Source: Paucilactobacillus oligofermentans DSM 15707 = LMG 22743 (GTDB taxonomy: Bacteria; Bacillota; Bacilli; Lactobacillales; Lactobacillaceae). Taken from it: 64,000 nt of DNA. Shown here in pieces: positions 9,104 through 19,047 of the stretch. The DNA lies in the NCBI RefSeq assembly GCF_001434315.1, contig NZ_AZFE01000032.1, forward strand, positions 62,561 to 126,560. The letters run 5' to 3'. Below the pieces are notes generated by a model, which saw only the letters and a list, made by a program, of their open reading frames with translations, was not told the origin of the DNA and made no database searches. The position numbers and the translations under genes are program-made. Each line of letters begins with the position of its first letter. The stretch's first letter is position 1.

Positions 9104-10098
9104 ATTCAAAACCGGTGGGACAAGTTTATCTTGTTCTAGGGGAACAAAGTATCCTGATGGAACAAGCTCGGGCTGCATTTAATCAGTTGATTCCGGAAGA
9201 TCAAAAAGTAATAAATATTGGTAGCTATGATATGGAAACAACACCTTTGGCAGTTGCATTAGATGATGCAATGTCTGCTCCTTTTTTTGGTGAAAAAAGA
9301 TTAGTATTAATTAATAAGCCTTACTTTTTAACTGGTGATAATAAGTCGACAAAAATTGAACATGATCTTGATAGTTTGGAAGCGTACTTAACTCATCCAG
9401 AAACGGATACTATTTTAGTATTTTTAGCTCCATATGAGAAATTAGATGGTCGTAAAAAAATTGTAAAACACTTAAAAAAAATAGCATTAGAAGTTAGTGC
9501 AGCACCATTAACAGAACAGGTGTCACGACAGTTAGTTATGCAACAAATCACTGCAGATGGTTATCAAATGACACCGGTGGTTTTAGAAGAGTTAGTGAAG
9601 CGAACCAATGCTGATTATTCATTGATGGTGGGTTCAATATCGAAACTTGAATTATTTGATTTACAATATAAAGAAATTTCAATGGCTGGAGTTCAAGGAT
9701 TGGTACCGCAGTCACTTGATCAGAATGTTTTTGATTTAGTTAATGCAGTTTTAGCTAAGAATTCACAATTGGCAATGCAGCATTATCAAGATTTAATTGA
9801 AAGCCAAGAGCAGCCCATTATGATTAATGCAATTTTAGTTGGACAGTTTAGATTACTGATTCAAGTTCATGTATTAGTTCAAAGAGGGTTAAGTCAGGGT
9901 GGAATTGCAGCGGAAATTAAGGCACATCCATTTCGTGTTAAAATGGCAATGCAAACGGTTAAAAAGTTTTCTAGTCAGTTATTAGAACAAGCATATGTGG
10001 GATTAGTTGATATTGAATTAGAACTAAAAACTACTACACGAGATCCGCAATTATTATTTGAATTGTTTATGTTGAAATATGCTAAATTAGCATCGTAA
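9073..10098 (+). CDS. holA: DNA polymerase III subunit delta
   Basis: Clamp-loader delta subunit that opens the beta sliding clamp. 341 residues, normal for the family. Typical features are GQVYLVLGEQSILMEQA near the N-terminus, FFGEKRLVLINKPYFL (about 75-90) and the C-terminal DIELELKTTTRDPQLLFELFML segment. The start lies inside the end of comEC, the usual arrangement in lactobacilli. It ends at a bidirectional terminator shared with the convergent rpsT. Confidence 0.95.
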   Translation: MDVTTLRKQLNSKPVGQVYLVLGEQSILMEQARAAFNQLIPEDQKVINIGSYDMETTPLAVALDDAMSAPFFGEKRLVLINKPYFLTGDNKSTKIEHDLDSLEAYLTHPETDTILVFLAPYEKLDGRKKIVKHLKKIALEVSAAPLTEQVSRQLVMQQITADGYQMTPVVLEELVKRTNADYSLMVGSISKLELFDLQYKEISMAGVQGLVPQSLDQNVFDLVNAVLAKNSQLAMQHYQDLIESQEQPIMINAILVGQFRLLIQVHVLVQRGLSQGGIAAEIKAHPFRVKMAMQTVKKFSSQLLEQAYVGLVDIELELKTTTRDPQLLFELFMLKYAKLAS

Positions 10099-10111
10099 AT
10101 TATAGTTAAAT

Positions 10112-10150
10112 AAAAAAGCGCCAAACACTGGAAGTGTTTGACGCTTTTTT
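10112..10150. terminator. Bidirectional terminator between holA and rpsT
   Basis: AAAAAAGCG(C)CAAACACT pairs with AGTGTTTG(A)CGCTTTTTT around a GGA loop. An A-run on one side and a T-run on the other let it serve both converging genes. Confidence 0.93.
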
Positions 10151-10161
10151 ATTTACAATGA

Positions 10162-10416
10162 TTATTTAGCATAACGAGCTGATAGACGTGACTTGTCACG
10201 AGCAGCTTTATTTGCTTTAATCAAGCCTTTTGAATGTGCACGATCAATAGCTGAAAGAGCATCGTTAAAAGTTTCTTCAAGGTTATCTGCACCTGCAGCC
10301 TTAGCCTGTTCGAACTTCTTTACGGATGTACGCATTGAACTTAATTGTGCGGCATTACGTACTTGAGCCTTTTCGTTAACACGGACACGTTCGATTGCTG
10401 ATTTGATAATTGGCAT
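10162..10416 (-). CDS. rpsT: 30S ribosomal protein S20
   Basis: Primary-binding small-subunit ribosomal protein, 84 residues, highly basic and helical. It reads [18 protein letters not shown], and the body [25 protein letters not shown] pattern is typical of S20. The ribosome binding site is GGAGGTG, 6 bases upstream on the minus strand. Transcribed alone and convergent with holA, as in most Lactobacillaceae. Confidence 0.97.
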   Translation of the reverse strand: MPIIKSAIERVRVNEKAQVRNAAQLSSMRTSVKKFEQAKAAGADNLEETFNDALSAIDRAHSKGLIKANKAARDKSRLSARYAK

Positions 10417-10520
10417 GGTTTCACCTCCATGAAATATAGTTTATTTAAGTTATTTTTTTCAACACTAAACATTATACAAAAGGACATGAGTATTTGCAAG
10501 GACAGTTTAATTTATCAAAC

Positions 10521-10549
10521 TTGCACTATTCGAATAAATACAGTATATT
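10521..10549 (+). promoter_or_regulatory. rpsO promoter
   Basis: TTGCAC, 17-bp spacer, TATATT. The leader from about 10556 to 10660 is over 100 nt long and contains paired segments (AAAAAGATTTTTGACGT..., GGTTCTCAG ... CTTGGTTC). It could be the S15 autoregulatory site, but I could not match it to a known consensus. Confidence 0.65.
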
Positions 10550-10660
10550 GTTAAGAGTCAAAAAGATTTTTGACGTAACCGGTTCTCAGTTTAGCGATCC
10601 TCACCGACGTTTTACTTAGAGCTTGGTTCTATTAATTATTATGAAAGGTGGGAAACTAAC

Positions 10661-10930
10661 ATGGCTATTTCACAAGAACGTAAAACTGAAATCATGACTG
10701 AATTTGCTCGTCAAGAAGGCGATACAGGTTCTGTTGAAGTTCAAGTTGCAGTTTTAACTGCTGACATTAACGAACTTAATGAACATTTAAGTGTTCATAA
10801 GAAGGATTTTCATTCACAACGTGGACTAATGAAGAAGATTGGTCACCGTCGTAACTTGCTTGCATATCTTCGTAAGAATGATACAACTCGTTACCGCGAT
10901 CTAATCCAAAAATTAGGTTTACGTCGTTAA
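10661..10930 (+). CDS. rpsO: 30S ribosomal protein S15
   Basis: Primary rRNA-binding protein of the 30S platform, 89 residues as usual. It shows [50 protein letters not shown] and [20 protein letters not shown]. The ribosome binding site is GAAAGGTGGG. Single-gene unit with its own promoter, long leader and terminator. pnp does not follow, unlike many other bacteria. Confidence 0.98.
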   Translation: MAISQERKTEIMTEFARQEGDTGSVEVQVAVLTADINELNEHLSVHKKDFHSQRGLMKKIGHRRNLLAYLRKNDTTRYRDLIQKLGLRR

Positions 10931-10938
10931 GATGTAAG

Positions 10939-10968
10939 AAGGTTGGGCCAAGGCTCAACCTTTTTTTG
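10939..10968 (+). terminator. Intrinsic terminator after rpsO
   Basis: AGGTTGGGCC and GGCTCAACCT pair around AA with two G-U contacts allowed, then seven T. Confidence 0.9.
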
Positions 10969-11087
10969 TACATAATTTTAAAATAAATTTTAGAAGAATT
11001 GATAAGTATCGCAATATGTGAAATATGTGGTAAACTTGAGAAAGTAATTATCCGGAATAATATTAATTTAATAAGGGGGAATTTAGA

Positions 11088-11960
11088 ATGACATTTGAGA
11101 ATGTGGATTTGATGACCGCTGTTGTAACACCATTTGATGATAATAACCAATTAGATATTGCTAAATTAGAAAATATCTTAAATTATTTAATTAAAAATGG
11201 TAGCAAAGGATTTATTGTTGGCGGAACAACTGGGGAGACCCCAACGCTATCTCATGATGAAAAAATCACTTTGTATAAAGAAAGTGGACGCATTTTAAAG
11301 AATAGAGTACCGATGGTGATTGGTACTGGTTCGAACAATACGCAAGAAACAATCGACTTTACTAAGGAAGCTGGCGCCATTGATGGTGTAGATGCTGCTT
11401 TAGTGGTTGTTCCTTACTATAATAAGCCAAATCAAAAAGGAATGATTGCGCATTTTACTGCGGTCGCTAAAGAAAGCCCAGTACCAATCATTATTTATAA
11501 TATTCCCGGACGAACTGGCGTTACCATGTCTGTCGAGACGGTGATTGCATTAAGTCACGTTAACAATATTATGGGCGTTAAACAATGTACTAACATTGAT
11601 GATTTAGGTGCAATTGTTAAAGGATCAGCTGATGGCTTCTATGTATATACTGGTGAAGATAATTTGGCCTTAGCTACTAAAGAAATTGGTGGGGCTGGTT
11701 TAATTTCAGTTGCGAGCCATGTGTTTGGTAATGAAATTAGTGAAATGTTTGCCGATGTAGATAAAGGTGATGTAAAAGCTGCGGCTGCTATTCAGCGAGA
11801 GCTAACACCAAAAATGAAGGCCTTGTTTATGTATCCATCGCCATCACCAGTTAAAGCAGTATTGAATTATCAAGGACACTCAGTCGGCGGATGTCGATTG
11901 CCAATTATGGCTTTAGATGAAGATGAAGAAAAAAAATTATTTAAGATTTTAGAAATATAG
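11088..11960 (+). CDS. dapA: 4-hydroxy-tetrahydrodipicolinate synthase
   Basis: Condenses pyruvate with aspartate semialdehyde, the first committed step to diaminopimelate and lysine. 290-residue TIM barrel. Features seen: GGTTGETPTLSHDEK (GTTGE loop), YNIPGRTGV with the proton-relay Tyr, and the Schiff-base Lys in GVKQCTN (about residue 163; the usual form is IKEAxG or VKDCTG). The ribosome binding site is AAGGGGGAA. No lysine riboswitch is visible in the 120-bp upstream gap. It sits 20 bp ahead of rnjB, as dapA does in Bacillus. No other dap gene is in the window. Confidence 0.95.
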   Translation: MTFENVDLMTAVVTPFDDNNQLDIAKLENILNYLIKNGSKGFIVGGTTGETPTLSHDEKITLYKESGRILKNRVPMVIGTGSNNTQETIDFTKEAGAIDGVDAALVVVPYYNKPNQKGMIAHFTAVAKESPVPIIIYNIPGRTGVTMSVETVIALSHVNNIMGVKQCTNIDDLGAIVKGSADGFYVYTGEDNLALATKEIGGAGLISVASHVFGNEISEMFADVDKGDVKAAAAIQRELTPKMKALFMYPSPSPVKAVLNYQGHSVGGCRLPIMALDEDEEKKLFKILEI

Positions 11961-11980
11961 AAAGATTTAAGGGTGAATTA

Positions 11981-13702
11981 ATGAGTAACAACATTCGGAT
12001 TGTTCCGATTGGTGGAGTACGTGAAAATGGAAAAAACATGTATTCTGTTGAAGTGGACGACAAAATTTTTATTTTAGATTGTGGTTTGAAATATCCAGAA
12101 AATGAAATGTTAGGAATTGACGTTGTAATTCCTGATTGGACATATTTGAAAGAAAACGCTGATCGTGTCGTAGGGGTATTTTTAACTCATGGACATGCTG
12201 ATGCGATTGGAGCTTTGCCATACTTCTTGGATGATTTTCAAGTTCCAGTATTTGGTTCAGACTTAACAATCGCTTTAGCTAAGCTCGGCGTAAAAGATAA
12301 AAGCACGGATGATTTCCACGTAGTTGATCAAAAGACAGAGATTGATTTTGATAACGTAACGGTGTCATTCTTTAAGACAACCCATACGATTACTGAATCA
12401 TTGGGAATCGTTTTAAAAACTGACAGTGGAGATATTGTTTACACTGGTGATTTTAAATTTGATCAAACTGCTTTACCAGGTTATCAAACTGATTTAGCAC
12501 GGTTAGCTGAAATTGGTAGTGAGGGTGTATTAGCCTTGCTTAGTGACTCTGCTGGTGCAGAAAACTTTGGTCAAAGTGAACGTGAAAAAACAATTGCAGA
12601 GTACATTGTTGAGACGTTCCGTTACTCAACTAACCGAATTGTTGTTGCAAGTGTTGCTTCAAACATCTTGCGGATTCAACAAGTTTTGGATGCAGCTGCT
12701 GAAGTTGATCGTAAAGTAGTCCTTTCAGGTCATGACTTAGAAAAAATTGTTAAGACGGCAATGGCATTGGGTAAAATTAAATTACCTGATGAAAAAATCT
12801 TAATTAATATTGAAGAAGCTGATCAACTTGAAGATAATCAAGTTGTAATTCTTGAAACTGGTAAGATGGGTGAACCTATTAAATCACTTCAAAAAATGGC
12901 TTCCGGTGATGATAAGGATGTTAAATTAGGATCCAATGATCTAGTCTTTATTACCACTACACCTTCAACGGCAATGGAAACAACAGTTCAAAAAACACGT
13001 GATATGATTTATCGTGCTGGAGCAGAAGTTAAATCAATTTCTGATGATCTCCAACCTTCAGGTCATGCTAGTCAAAATGATCTTCAATTAATGTTGAATT
13101 TCATGAAACCTAAGTATTTCGTTCCTATTCAAGGTGAATATCGTTTGCTTAGTCAACATGCCAAATTAGCTGAAGAAGTTGGTATTGACGCTGATAATAT
13201 CTTCATTACTTCTAAAGGGGATGTACTTGACTATAATGGTCAAGAAATGCATCTGGGTGATAGCGTTGAAGTTGGCGACACGATGATTGATGGAATTGGT
13301 GTCGGCGATATTGGTAATATTGTTTTACGTGATCGTCGGGTATTAGCTGAAGATGGAATCTTTGTAGTAGTTGTGACAATTGATCGTCGTAAGAAGAAAA
13401 TTGTTGCGCAACCAAAAATTACATCGCGCGGATTTGTCTTTGTAAAAACTAATCGTGAATTGATGAATCAAAGTGCTAAATTAGTTGAAGAAACCGTACA
13501 AGATAATTTAGATAATAAAGAATTTGATTGGGGACATCTTAAACAAGATGTTCGTGATAAATTAAATCGTTTCTTATTTGAACAAACCAAACGTCATCCG
13601 GTGATTCTTCCAGTAATTATGGAAGTTAACCAACATGCTCGTAAAATCAATAAGAAAAAGCCAAAACAACAAGATAAAGAAAAACAAGTAGATTCAGAAT
13701 AA
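11981..13702 (+). CDS. rnjB: Ribonuclease J2
   Basis: Metallo-beta-lactamase/beta-CASP ribonuclease of the RNase J family. It normally forms a complex with RNase J1 for 5'-3' decay and internal cleavage of mRNA. 573 residues. The canonical HxHxDH zinc motif of active J1 is here HGHADA (residues 70-75), with Ala in place of the last His, the degenerate pattern typical of the weakly active J2 paralogue. TGDFKFD and the C-terminal basic tail KINKKKPKQQ are also visible. Position after dapA matches Bacillus rnjB. It ends at a hairpin terminator. Confidence 0.93.
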   Translation: MSNNIRIVPIGGVRENGKNMYSVEVDDKIFILDCGLKYPENEMLGIDVVIPDWTYLKENADRVVGVFLTHGHADAIGALPYFLDDFQVPVFGSDLTIALAKLGVKDKSTDDFHVVDQKTEIDFDNVTVSFFKTTHTITESLGIVLKTDSGDIVYTGDFKFDQTALPGYQTDLARLAEIGSEGVLALLSDSAGAENFGQSEREKTIAEYIVETFRYSTNRIVVASVASNILRIQQVLDAAAEVDRKVVLSGHDLEKIVKTAMALGKIKLPDEKILINIEEADQLEDNQVVILETGKMGEPIKSLQKMASGDDKDVKLGSNDLVFITTTPSTAMETTVQKTRDMIYRAGAEVKSISDDLQPSGHASQNDLQLMLNFMKPKYFVPIQGEYRLLSQHAKLAEEVGIDADNIFITSKGDVLDYNGQEMHLGDSVEVGDTMIDGIGVGDIGNIVLRDRRVLAEDGIFVVVVTIDRRKKKIVAQPKITSRGFVFVKTNRELMNQSAKLVEETVQDNLDNKEFDWGHLKQDVRDKLNRFLFEQTKRHPVILPVIMEVNQHARKINKKKPKQQDKEKQVDSE

Positions 13703-13708
13703 TTATGG

Positions 13709-13753
13709 AAAGGACTGTCAGCAAAACATTAGTTTTGTCACAGCCCTTTTTAT
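13709..13753 (+). terminator. Intrinsic terminator after rnjB
   Basis: Imperfect hairpin: AAAGGACTGTCAGCAAAAC pairs with GTTTTGTCACAGCCCTTTT, with small bulges and a short ATTA loop, then a T-run. Confidence 0.8.
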
Positions 13754-13771
13754 TTAAGGATGTGAAGCTTA

Positions 13772-14698
13772 ATGAATGATGAACAATTGAAACAATTTGC
13801 AGAGGCTAAGACAGCTGTTGAAGAGCAAAACTGGGGCTTAGCTAGTAACTTGTTGGAACTTTTGTATCAATCAATTCCAGATCAAGAAGTTAATCGATTA
13901 TTAGTGCAGTCACTATATGAAGATGAACAATTTCAAACGGCATTAACTTATGCATTAGAATTTGAATCATCATATCTAATTGATGAAGAATCAAGTAACC
14001 TAATTATTTCTGTTTTCAGTGCGACAAATCAGTTTATTCGGGCGAGAGTATTTGCAAATCTGCTTACAGATAACAATCATCAGACTATAATTATTAATGA
14101 AATTATTCAGGCGGAAGAACAAGCTAAACTTAATTTAACAGAAACGATTGCAACTAATCTGAAACATTTTTACCATTTAGGGGATGTTATTTTTTCAGAA
14201 CAGAAACAGCGATTTGAGAATGCTTATCAGTTACCGCTATCTGAATATATAAAAGGGGCTAGCTTTTTGTTAAGAGATCCGTATACCAATCTCTTAATTC
14301 GTTCCTCAATAGTTCAGATTTTGCAACAATTAAAATTGGATCAAATATTTAAAATGTTATGGATTGATGAACGTGAATATGAGTTTAATGCGGCAACAAT
14401 CATTCCATTAGATGACAATAATATTTATTGTGAAGTTAATGAGTTATTTAAGCAGAAAATGGGCAACGAAGATCCAGTCTTACTAGATGCTTTGCTACGA
14501 GAGTTTAAATTACAAATGGTATTTAGTTATCCGTTTATTGAAAAAATTATTATTAACACTGAGCTTTGGACAGAAATTTCAATTAAAAAAATTATGAATC
14601 AAGAATTAAATGAAAAGACACCAGAAATTGAAGTAATATTAGATTGGCAGAATGCTTTAAATCACTTGAGTGAACAACTTTTTAAAAATATGAGTTAA
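13772..14698 (+). CDS. TPR-like helical repeat protein, function unknown
   Basis: 308-residue, acidic, almost entirely helical cytoplasmic protein with no signal peptide or membrane segment. The N-terminal part (EAKTAVEEQNWGLASNLLELLYQ ... VNRLLVQSLYEDEQFQTALTYA) has the spacing of tetratricopeptide repeats, which suggests a protein-binding scaffold. Conserved lactobacilli carry a similar unnamed gene between rnjB and tuf. The ribosome binding site is AAGGATGTG. It stands alone between the rnjB terminator and the tuf promoter. No enzymatic motif is visible. Confidence 0.8.
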   Translation: MNDEQLKQFAEAKTAVEEQNWGLASNLLELLYQSIPDQEVNRLLVQSLYEDEQFQTALTYALEFESSYLIDEESSNLIISVFSATNQFIRARVFANLLTDNNHQTIIINEIIQAEEQAKLNLTETIATNLKHFYHLGDVIFSEQKQRFENAYQLPLSEYIKGASFLLRDPYTNLLIRSSIVQILQQLKLDQIFKMLWIDEREYEFNAATIIPLDDNNIYCEVNELFKQKMGNEDPVLLDALLREFKLQMVFSYPFIEKIIINTELWTEISIKKIMNQELNEKTPEIEVILDWQNALNHLSEQLFKNMS

Positions 14699-14715
14699 AA
14701 GTTTGGATTTAATTG

Positions 14716-14744
14716 TTTACAAATAAATTTGTACTGTATATAAT
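14716..14744 (+). promoter_or_regulatory. tuf promoter
   Basis: TTTACA, 17-bp spacer, TATAAT, followed by a leader of about 130 nt before the tuf start. Confidence 0.8.
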
Positions 14745-14753
14745 GGTTAAGGT

Positions 14754-14848
14754 TTCTCATCGAGGTGTCGTAAATGACTTTTAATTCTCGAAGAGAAGTA
14801 GTATAATTATTCTTTAAAGGTGTGTCAGTTACTACCGAGTAGCTGACA
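14754..14848 (+). promoter_or_regulatory. tuf leader with two stem-loops
   Basis: Stem-loop 1: TTCTCATCGAG (14754-14764) pairs with CTCGAAGAGAA (14787-14797) with one internal A-A mismatch. Stem-loop 2: TGTCAGTTACT (14823-14833) pairs with AGTAGCTGACA (14838-14848) around ACCG, with one G-U wobble. Neither is followed by a T-run, so they are leader structures rather than terminators. Confidence 0.6.
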
Positions 14849-14881
14849 TCATACTTACACAATATCTGGAGGGTTTTAATA

Positions 14882-16072
14882 ATGGCAGAAAAACAACATT
14901 ATGAACGTACAAAACCTCATGTTAACATTGGTACTATTGGCCACGTTGATCATGGGAAAACAACTTTAACAGCAGCTATCACAGCAGTGCTAGCTACTAA
15001 GGGATTGGCTGAAGCTGCAGACTTTGCAACTATTGATGCTGCTCCTGAAGAAAAAGAACGTGGTATTACTATCAACACAGCCCACGTTGAATACGAAACT
15101 GAAGCACGTCATTATGCACATATTGATGCACCTGGACATGCTGATTACGTTAAGAATATGATTACTGGTGCTGCACAAATGGATGGTGCCATCCTTGTTG
15201 TTGCTGCAACTGATGGTCCTATGCCACAAACACGTGAACATATCCTTCTTGCTCGCCAAGTTGGTGTTGATTACATCGTTGTATTCCTTAACAAGACTGA
15301 TCTTGTTGATGATGACGAATTAGTTGACTTAGTTGAAATGGAAGTACGTGAATTACTTTCAGAATATGATTTCCCAGGCGATGATATTCCTGTTATCCGT
15401 GGATCTGCTCTTAAAGCCCTTGAAGGCGACGAAGAACAACAAAAGGTTATCATGGAACTTATGGATACTGTTGACTCATACATTCCAACTCCAAAACGTG
15501 ATACAGACAAGCCATTCTTGATGCCTGTTGAAGATGTATTCACAATTACTGGTCGTGGTACTGTTGCTTCTGGTCGTATCGACCGTGGAACAGTTAACGT
15601 TGGTGATGAAGTTGAAATCGTTGGTCTTCATGAAGACGTTACAAAGACTACAGTTACTGGTCTTGAAATGTTCCGTAAGACTCTTGATCTTGGTGAAGCT
15701 GGAGACAACGTTGGTGCATTGCTTCGTGGTATTAACCGCGAACAAATCGAACGTGGACAAGTTTTGGCTGCTCCTGGCTCAATCAAGACTCATAAAAACT
15801 TCAAAGCTGAAGTTTATATCTTGACTAAAGAAGAAGGTGGACGTCATACTCCATTCTTCTCAAACTACCGTCCTCAATTCTATTTCCATACTACTGACGT
15901 TACCGGTGTTATCGGTTTGCCAGACGGTGTAGAAATGGTTATGCCTGGTGATAATGTTACATTTGATGTACAACTTATCAACCCAGTTGCTATTGAAAAG
16001 GGTCTTAAGTTTACTGTTCGTGAAGGTGGCCATACTGTTGGTGCCGGTGTCGTTTCAGAAATCGAAGACTAA
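14882..16072 (+). CDS. tuf: Elongation factor Tu
   Basis: GTPase that delivers aminoacyl-tRNA to the ribosome. 396 residues. G motifs GHVDHGKTT (about 19-27), DAPGHADY (about 81-88) and NKTD (about 136-139), then domains 2 and 3. Codon use is strongly biased (CGT, GGT, GTT, CTT and AAC-rich) compared with its neighbours, as expected for a very highly expressed gene. The ribosome binding site is CTGGAGGG. A single tuf unit with strong promoter, structured leader and terminator, not in a str operon with fus. Confidence 0.99.
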   Translation: MAEKQHYERTKPHVNIGTIGHVDHGKTTLTAAITAVLATKGLAEAADFATIDAAPEEKERGITINTAHVEYETEARHYAHIDAPGHADYVKNMITGAAQMDGAILVVAATDGPMPQTREHILLARQVGVDYIVVFLNKTDLVDDDELVDLVEMEVRELLSEYDFPGDDIPVIRGSALKALEGDEEQQKVIMELMDTVDSYIPTPKRDTDKPFLMPVEDVFTITGRGTVASGRIDRGTVNVGDEVEIVGLHEDVTKTTVTGLEMFRKTLDLGEAGDNVGALLRGINREQIERGQVLAAPGSIKTHKNFKAEVYILTKEEGGRHTPFFSNYRPQFYFHTTDVTGVIGLPDGVEMVMPGDNVTFDVQLINPVAIEKGLKFTVREGGHTVGAGVVSEIED

Positions 16073-16084
16073 TATATAGTTTTA

Positions 16085-16119
16085 AAAACTTGGTAAACTT
16101 TGTTTACCAAGTTTTTTTT
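16085..16119 (+). terminator. Intrinsic terminator after tuf
   Basis: AAAACTTGGTAAAC and GTTTACCAAGTTTT form a perfect stem around TTT, followed by more T. Confidence 0.95.
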
Positions 16120-16137
16120 GTATTTATCTCTCAATTG

Positions 16138-16166
16138 TTTACTTTTTCCGCTCGATACGGTAGACT
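16138..16166 (+). promoter_or_regulatory. tig promoter
   Basis: TTTACT, 17-bp spacer, TAGACT, 60 bases upstream of the tig start. Confidence 0.55.
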
Positions 16167-16225
16167 AAACAGGTATGAAAAAAAGTATTCTAAATAAATG
16201 ATTAATAGTGTATGGAGGAAACAAC

Positions 16226-17548
16226 ATGTCTGCAAAATGGGAACGCGATAGCGAAACCAACCAAGGAACATTAACATTTGATATTGATGTCGATACAATT
16301 AAGAAGGGAATCGATTCAGCTTTTGCTAAAGCCAAAAAGACTTTGGCAGTACCTGGATTCCGTAAAGGCAAGATGCCTCGCCAAATTTTTAACCAAATGT
16401 ACGGCGAAGAAGCATTGTACCAAGATGCTTTGAATATTGTTTTACCAGAAGCTTATGAAGCTGCTATTAAAGAAGCTGGTATCGAACCAGTTGATCAACC
16501 ACACATTGATGCTGAAAGCATGGAAAAAGATCAACCATGGGTTTTAAAAGCAATTGTGACTGTTAAGCCAGACGTTAAGTTAGGCGAATATAAAGGATTA
16601 ACTGTTCCTAAGCAAAGCACTCGTGTTTTGGTTAAAGAAGTTGATGCTGAGCTTGAAAAGCAACGCCAACAACAAGCTGAACTTGTTCTTAAAGAAGACA
16701 AAGAAGCTAAAAATGGCGATACAGTTGTAATCGACTATGTTGGTTCAATTGATGGTGAAAAATTTGATGGTGGTTCAGCTGATAACCATTCACTTGAATT
16801 AGGATCAAACTCATTTATTCCTGGATTTGAAGAAGAATTAGTTGGTCATAAAGCTGGTGAAGATGTTGAAGTTAAAGTTACATTCCCAGCTGACTATCAA
16901 GCTGATGAATTAGCTGGTAAAGAAGCTATTTTTGCTACTAAGATTCATGAAGTTAAGGAAAAACAACTTCCAAAACTTGATGATGAATTTGCTAAGGATG
17001 TTGACGAAGACGTTGACTCACTTGACGAATTAAAAGATAAGACAAAAGCTAACCTTAAAGAACAAAAAGAATCACAAGCCAAAGAAGCTATCGAAGAATC
17101 AGCAATTAACCAAGCGGTTGATAATGCTGAAATTAAAGATATTCCACAAGCAATGTTGGATGATGATACTGATCGTCAAATGCAACAATACTTGGCAAAC
17201 ATGCAACAACAAGGTATTAACCCAGAAATGTATTTCCAAATCACTGGTTCAACCAAAGAAGATTTGCAAAAACAATTTGCTGGTGATGCAGAACATCGTG
17301 TAAAGACTAACCTTGTTTTGGAAGCCATTGTTGAAGATGCTAAACTTGCACCTACTGATGAAGAAGTTAAGACTGAAATTAAAGACTTAGCTGCTCAATA
17401 CGGTATGGAAGAAGCAGCAGTTGAAAAGGCACTTTCTCGCGATATGATCGCGCATGATATTGCTATTAAACAAGCTGTTGATATCATTCGTGATTCAGCA
17501 AAACAAGAAAAGACAGCTAAAAAAGCTACTGATAGTGAAGACAAATAA
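16226..17548 (+). CDS. tig: Trigger factor
   Basis: Ribosome-associated chaperone and prolyl isomerase. 440 residues. N-terminal ribosome-binding signature PGFRKGKMP (about 44-52), a central FKBP-type domain ([20 protein letters not shown], about 163-245) and a C-terminal helical chaperone domain. The frame is open upstream to a GTG at 16208, but GGAGG lies in that stretch 7 bases before the ATG at 16226, so 16226 is the start and M-S-A-K-W the N-terminus. Highly biased codon use. Followed by clpX in its own unit. Confidence 0.97.
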   Translation: MSAKWERDSETNQGTLTFDIDVDTIKKGIDSAFAKAKKTLAVPGFRKGKMPRQIFNQMYGEEALYQDALNIVLPEAYEAAIKEAGIEPVDQPHIDAESMEKDQPWVLKAIVTVKPDVKLGEYKGLTVPKQSTRVLVKEVDAELEKQRQQQAELVLKEDKEAKNGDTVVIDYVGSIDGEKFDGGSADNHSLELGSNSFIPGFEEELVGHKAGEDVEVKVTFPADYQADELAGKEAIFATKIHEVKEKQLPKLDDEFAKDVDEDVDSLDELKDKTKANLKEQKESQAKEAIEESAINQAVDNAEIKDIPQAMLDDDTDRQMQQYLANMQQQGINPEMYFQITGSTKEDLQKQFAGDAEHRVKTNLVLEAIVEDAKLAPTDEEVKTEIKDLAAQYGMEEAAVEKALSRDMIAHDIAIKQAVDIIRDSAKQEKTAKKATDSEDK

Positions 17549-17581
17549 TAACAATTAGTTATTAAGATTAATTTACTAGTT

Positions 17582-17628
17582 AAAGTGAGTTGTTCCAAAA
17601 CTTTTGTTTTGGAATAACTCACTTTTTT
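17582..17628 (+). terminator. Intrinsic terminator after tig
   Basis: Long hairpin: AAAGTGAGTT(G)TTCCAAAAC pairs with GTTTTGGAA(T)AACTCACTTT, then a T-run. Confidence 0.93.
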
Positions 17629-17716
17629 ATCCAGAAGATATGAGTCAATTGTTCGTAATAATGACTTATATTTGATATGATAATAGTAATGAAAAATAAG
17701 AGGAGGAATCTGATAA

Positions 17717-18964
17717 ATGTTTGAAGATACTACTGGTATGGATTCCGTAAACTGTTCGTTCTGTGGTAAGTCACAGGATCAAGTGAAAAAGATTGTTGCT
17801 GGTCCTGGGGTTTATATCTGTAATGAATGTATTGATTTATGTAAAGAGATTATTGATGAAGAAATTGCTGAAGACTCAGCAGCTTCATTTTTGGAAGTGC
17901 CAACTCCAGCTGAAATTGTTGGTAAATTAAACGATTATGTAATTGGTCAAGAAGACGCTAAAAAGACGTTATCGGTAGCTGTTTATAACCATTATAAACG
18001 TGTTAATGCTATGCTAGATGATAATGAAGAAGATGCAGAATTACAAAAGAGTAATATTAGTTTAATTGGGCCAACCGGTTCCGGTAAAACTTATTTAGCA
18101 CAGTCATTAGCTCGTATTTTGAATGTTCCATTTGCAATTGCTGATGCAACGACGTTAACTGAAGCGGGTTATGTTGGTGAAGATGTTGAAAATATTATTT
18201 TAAAGTTATTACAATCAGCTGATTATGATGTAGAGCGTGCTGAAAAAGGTATTATCTATATTGATGAAATTGATAAGATTGCTAAGAAAAGTGAAAATGT
18301 TTCGATTACTCGTGATGTATCGGGTGAAGGTGTGCAACAGGCACTTTTAAAAATTCTTGAAGGAACAATTGCGAATGTTCCACCTCAGGGAGGTCGTAAG
18401 CACCCTCAACAAGAGTTCATTCAGATTGATACCAAAAACATTTTATTCATCGTTGGTGGAGCATTTGATGGGATTGAATCAATCGTTAAGGATCGCCTTG
18501 GTGATAAAACAATTGGATTTGGTAGTAGTTCTCGTGAAATCGATGATGTCACAGAGAAAAATCTTTTACAACATGTTAATCCAGAAGATATGTTGAAATT
18601 TGGTTTAATTCCTGAATTTATTGGCCGTTTGCCAATTTTGACAGCTCTACAATTACTTGATGAAGAAGATTTAGTGCGTATTTTAACAGAACCTAAAAAT
18701 GCATTAGTTAAGCAATATCAACGATTAATTAAACTTGATAATTGTGAACTTGAATTTACTGATGGGGCGTTGAAAGCGATGGCTAGTTTAGCGATTGAAC
18801 GTAAAACTGGGGCTCGTGGACTACGTTCAATAATTGAAGATGTTATGCGAGACGTGATGTATGAATTACCTAGCCGAGAAGATGTTGTTAAGGTAGTTAT
18901 TAATAAGCGTAATGTTGTTAATGGTACAGAACCAGAATATGTTTTAAAAGAAAAAGCATCATAA
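17717..18964 (+). CDS. clpX: ATP-dependent Clp protease ATP-binding subunit ClpX
   Basis: Hexameric AAA+ unfoldase that feeds substrates to ClpP. 415 residues. N-terminal C4 zinc-binding domain (CSFCGKSQ ... CNECIDLC), Walker A GPTGSGKT (about 118-125), Walker [11 protein letters not shown], and the ClpP-docking loop KTIGFGSSS, where IGF is the ClpP-contact tripeptide. The ribosome binding site is AAGAGGAGG. Monocistronic or followed weakly by engB; the tig-clpX-engB order is typical of Lactobacillales. Confidence 0.98.
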   Translation: MFEDTTGMDSVNCSFCGKSQDQVKKIVAGPGVYICNECIDLCKEIIDEEIAEDSAASFLEVPTPAEIVGKLNDYVIGQEDAKKTLSVAVYNHYKRVNAMLDDNEEDAELQKSNISLIGPTGSGKTYLAQSLARILNVPFAIADATTLTEAGYVGEDVENIILKLLQSADYDVERAEKGIIYIDEIDKIAKKSENVSITRDVSGEGVQQALLKILEGTIANVPPQGGRKHPQQEFIQIDTKNILFIVGGAFDGIESIVKDRLGDKTIGFGSSSREIDDVTEKNLLQHVNPEDMLKFGLIPEFIGRLPILTALQLLDEEDLVRILTEPKNALVKQYQRLIKLDNCELEFTDGALKAMASLAIERKTGARGLRSIIEDVMRDVMYELPSREDVVKVVINKRNVVNGTEPEYVLKEKAS

Positions 18965-18989
18965 CATGTTATACTAAATGATGTTGAGT

Positions 18990-19015
18990 GAGGCCCAATG
19001 ATCGGGTCTCTTTTA
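18990..19015 (+). terminator. Weak intrinsic terminator after clpX
   Basis: GAGGCCC pairs with GGGTCTC, one G-U contact, 7-nt loop, followed by TTTTATT. Confidence 0.7.
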
Positions 19016-19047
19016 TTGTAAAAAAATAGCAGCGGAGGTTACAAAAG

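Noticed and set aside
10969-11087. Lysine riboswitch in front of dapA
   Set aside because: The gap is about 120 bp, shorter than the aptamer of about 170 nt, AT-rich and without the conserved core.
10776-11150. 124-residue minus-strand frame over rpsO and the dapA leader
   Set aside because: Antisense to rpsO and a terminator, no ribosome binding site, composition unlike a protein; a shadow frame.
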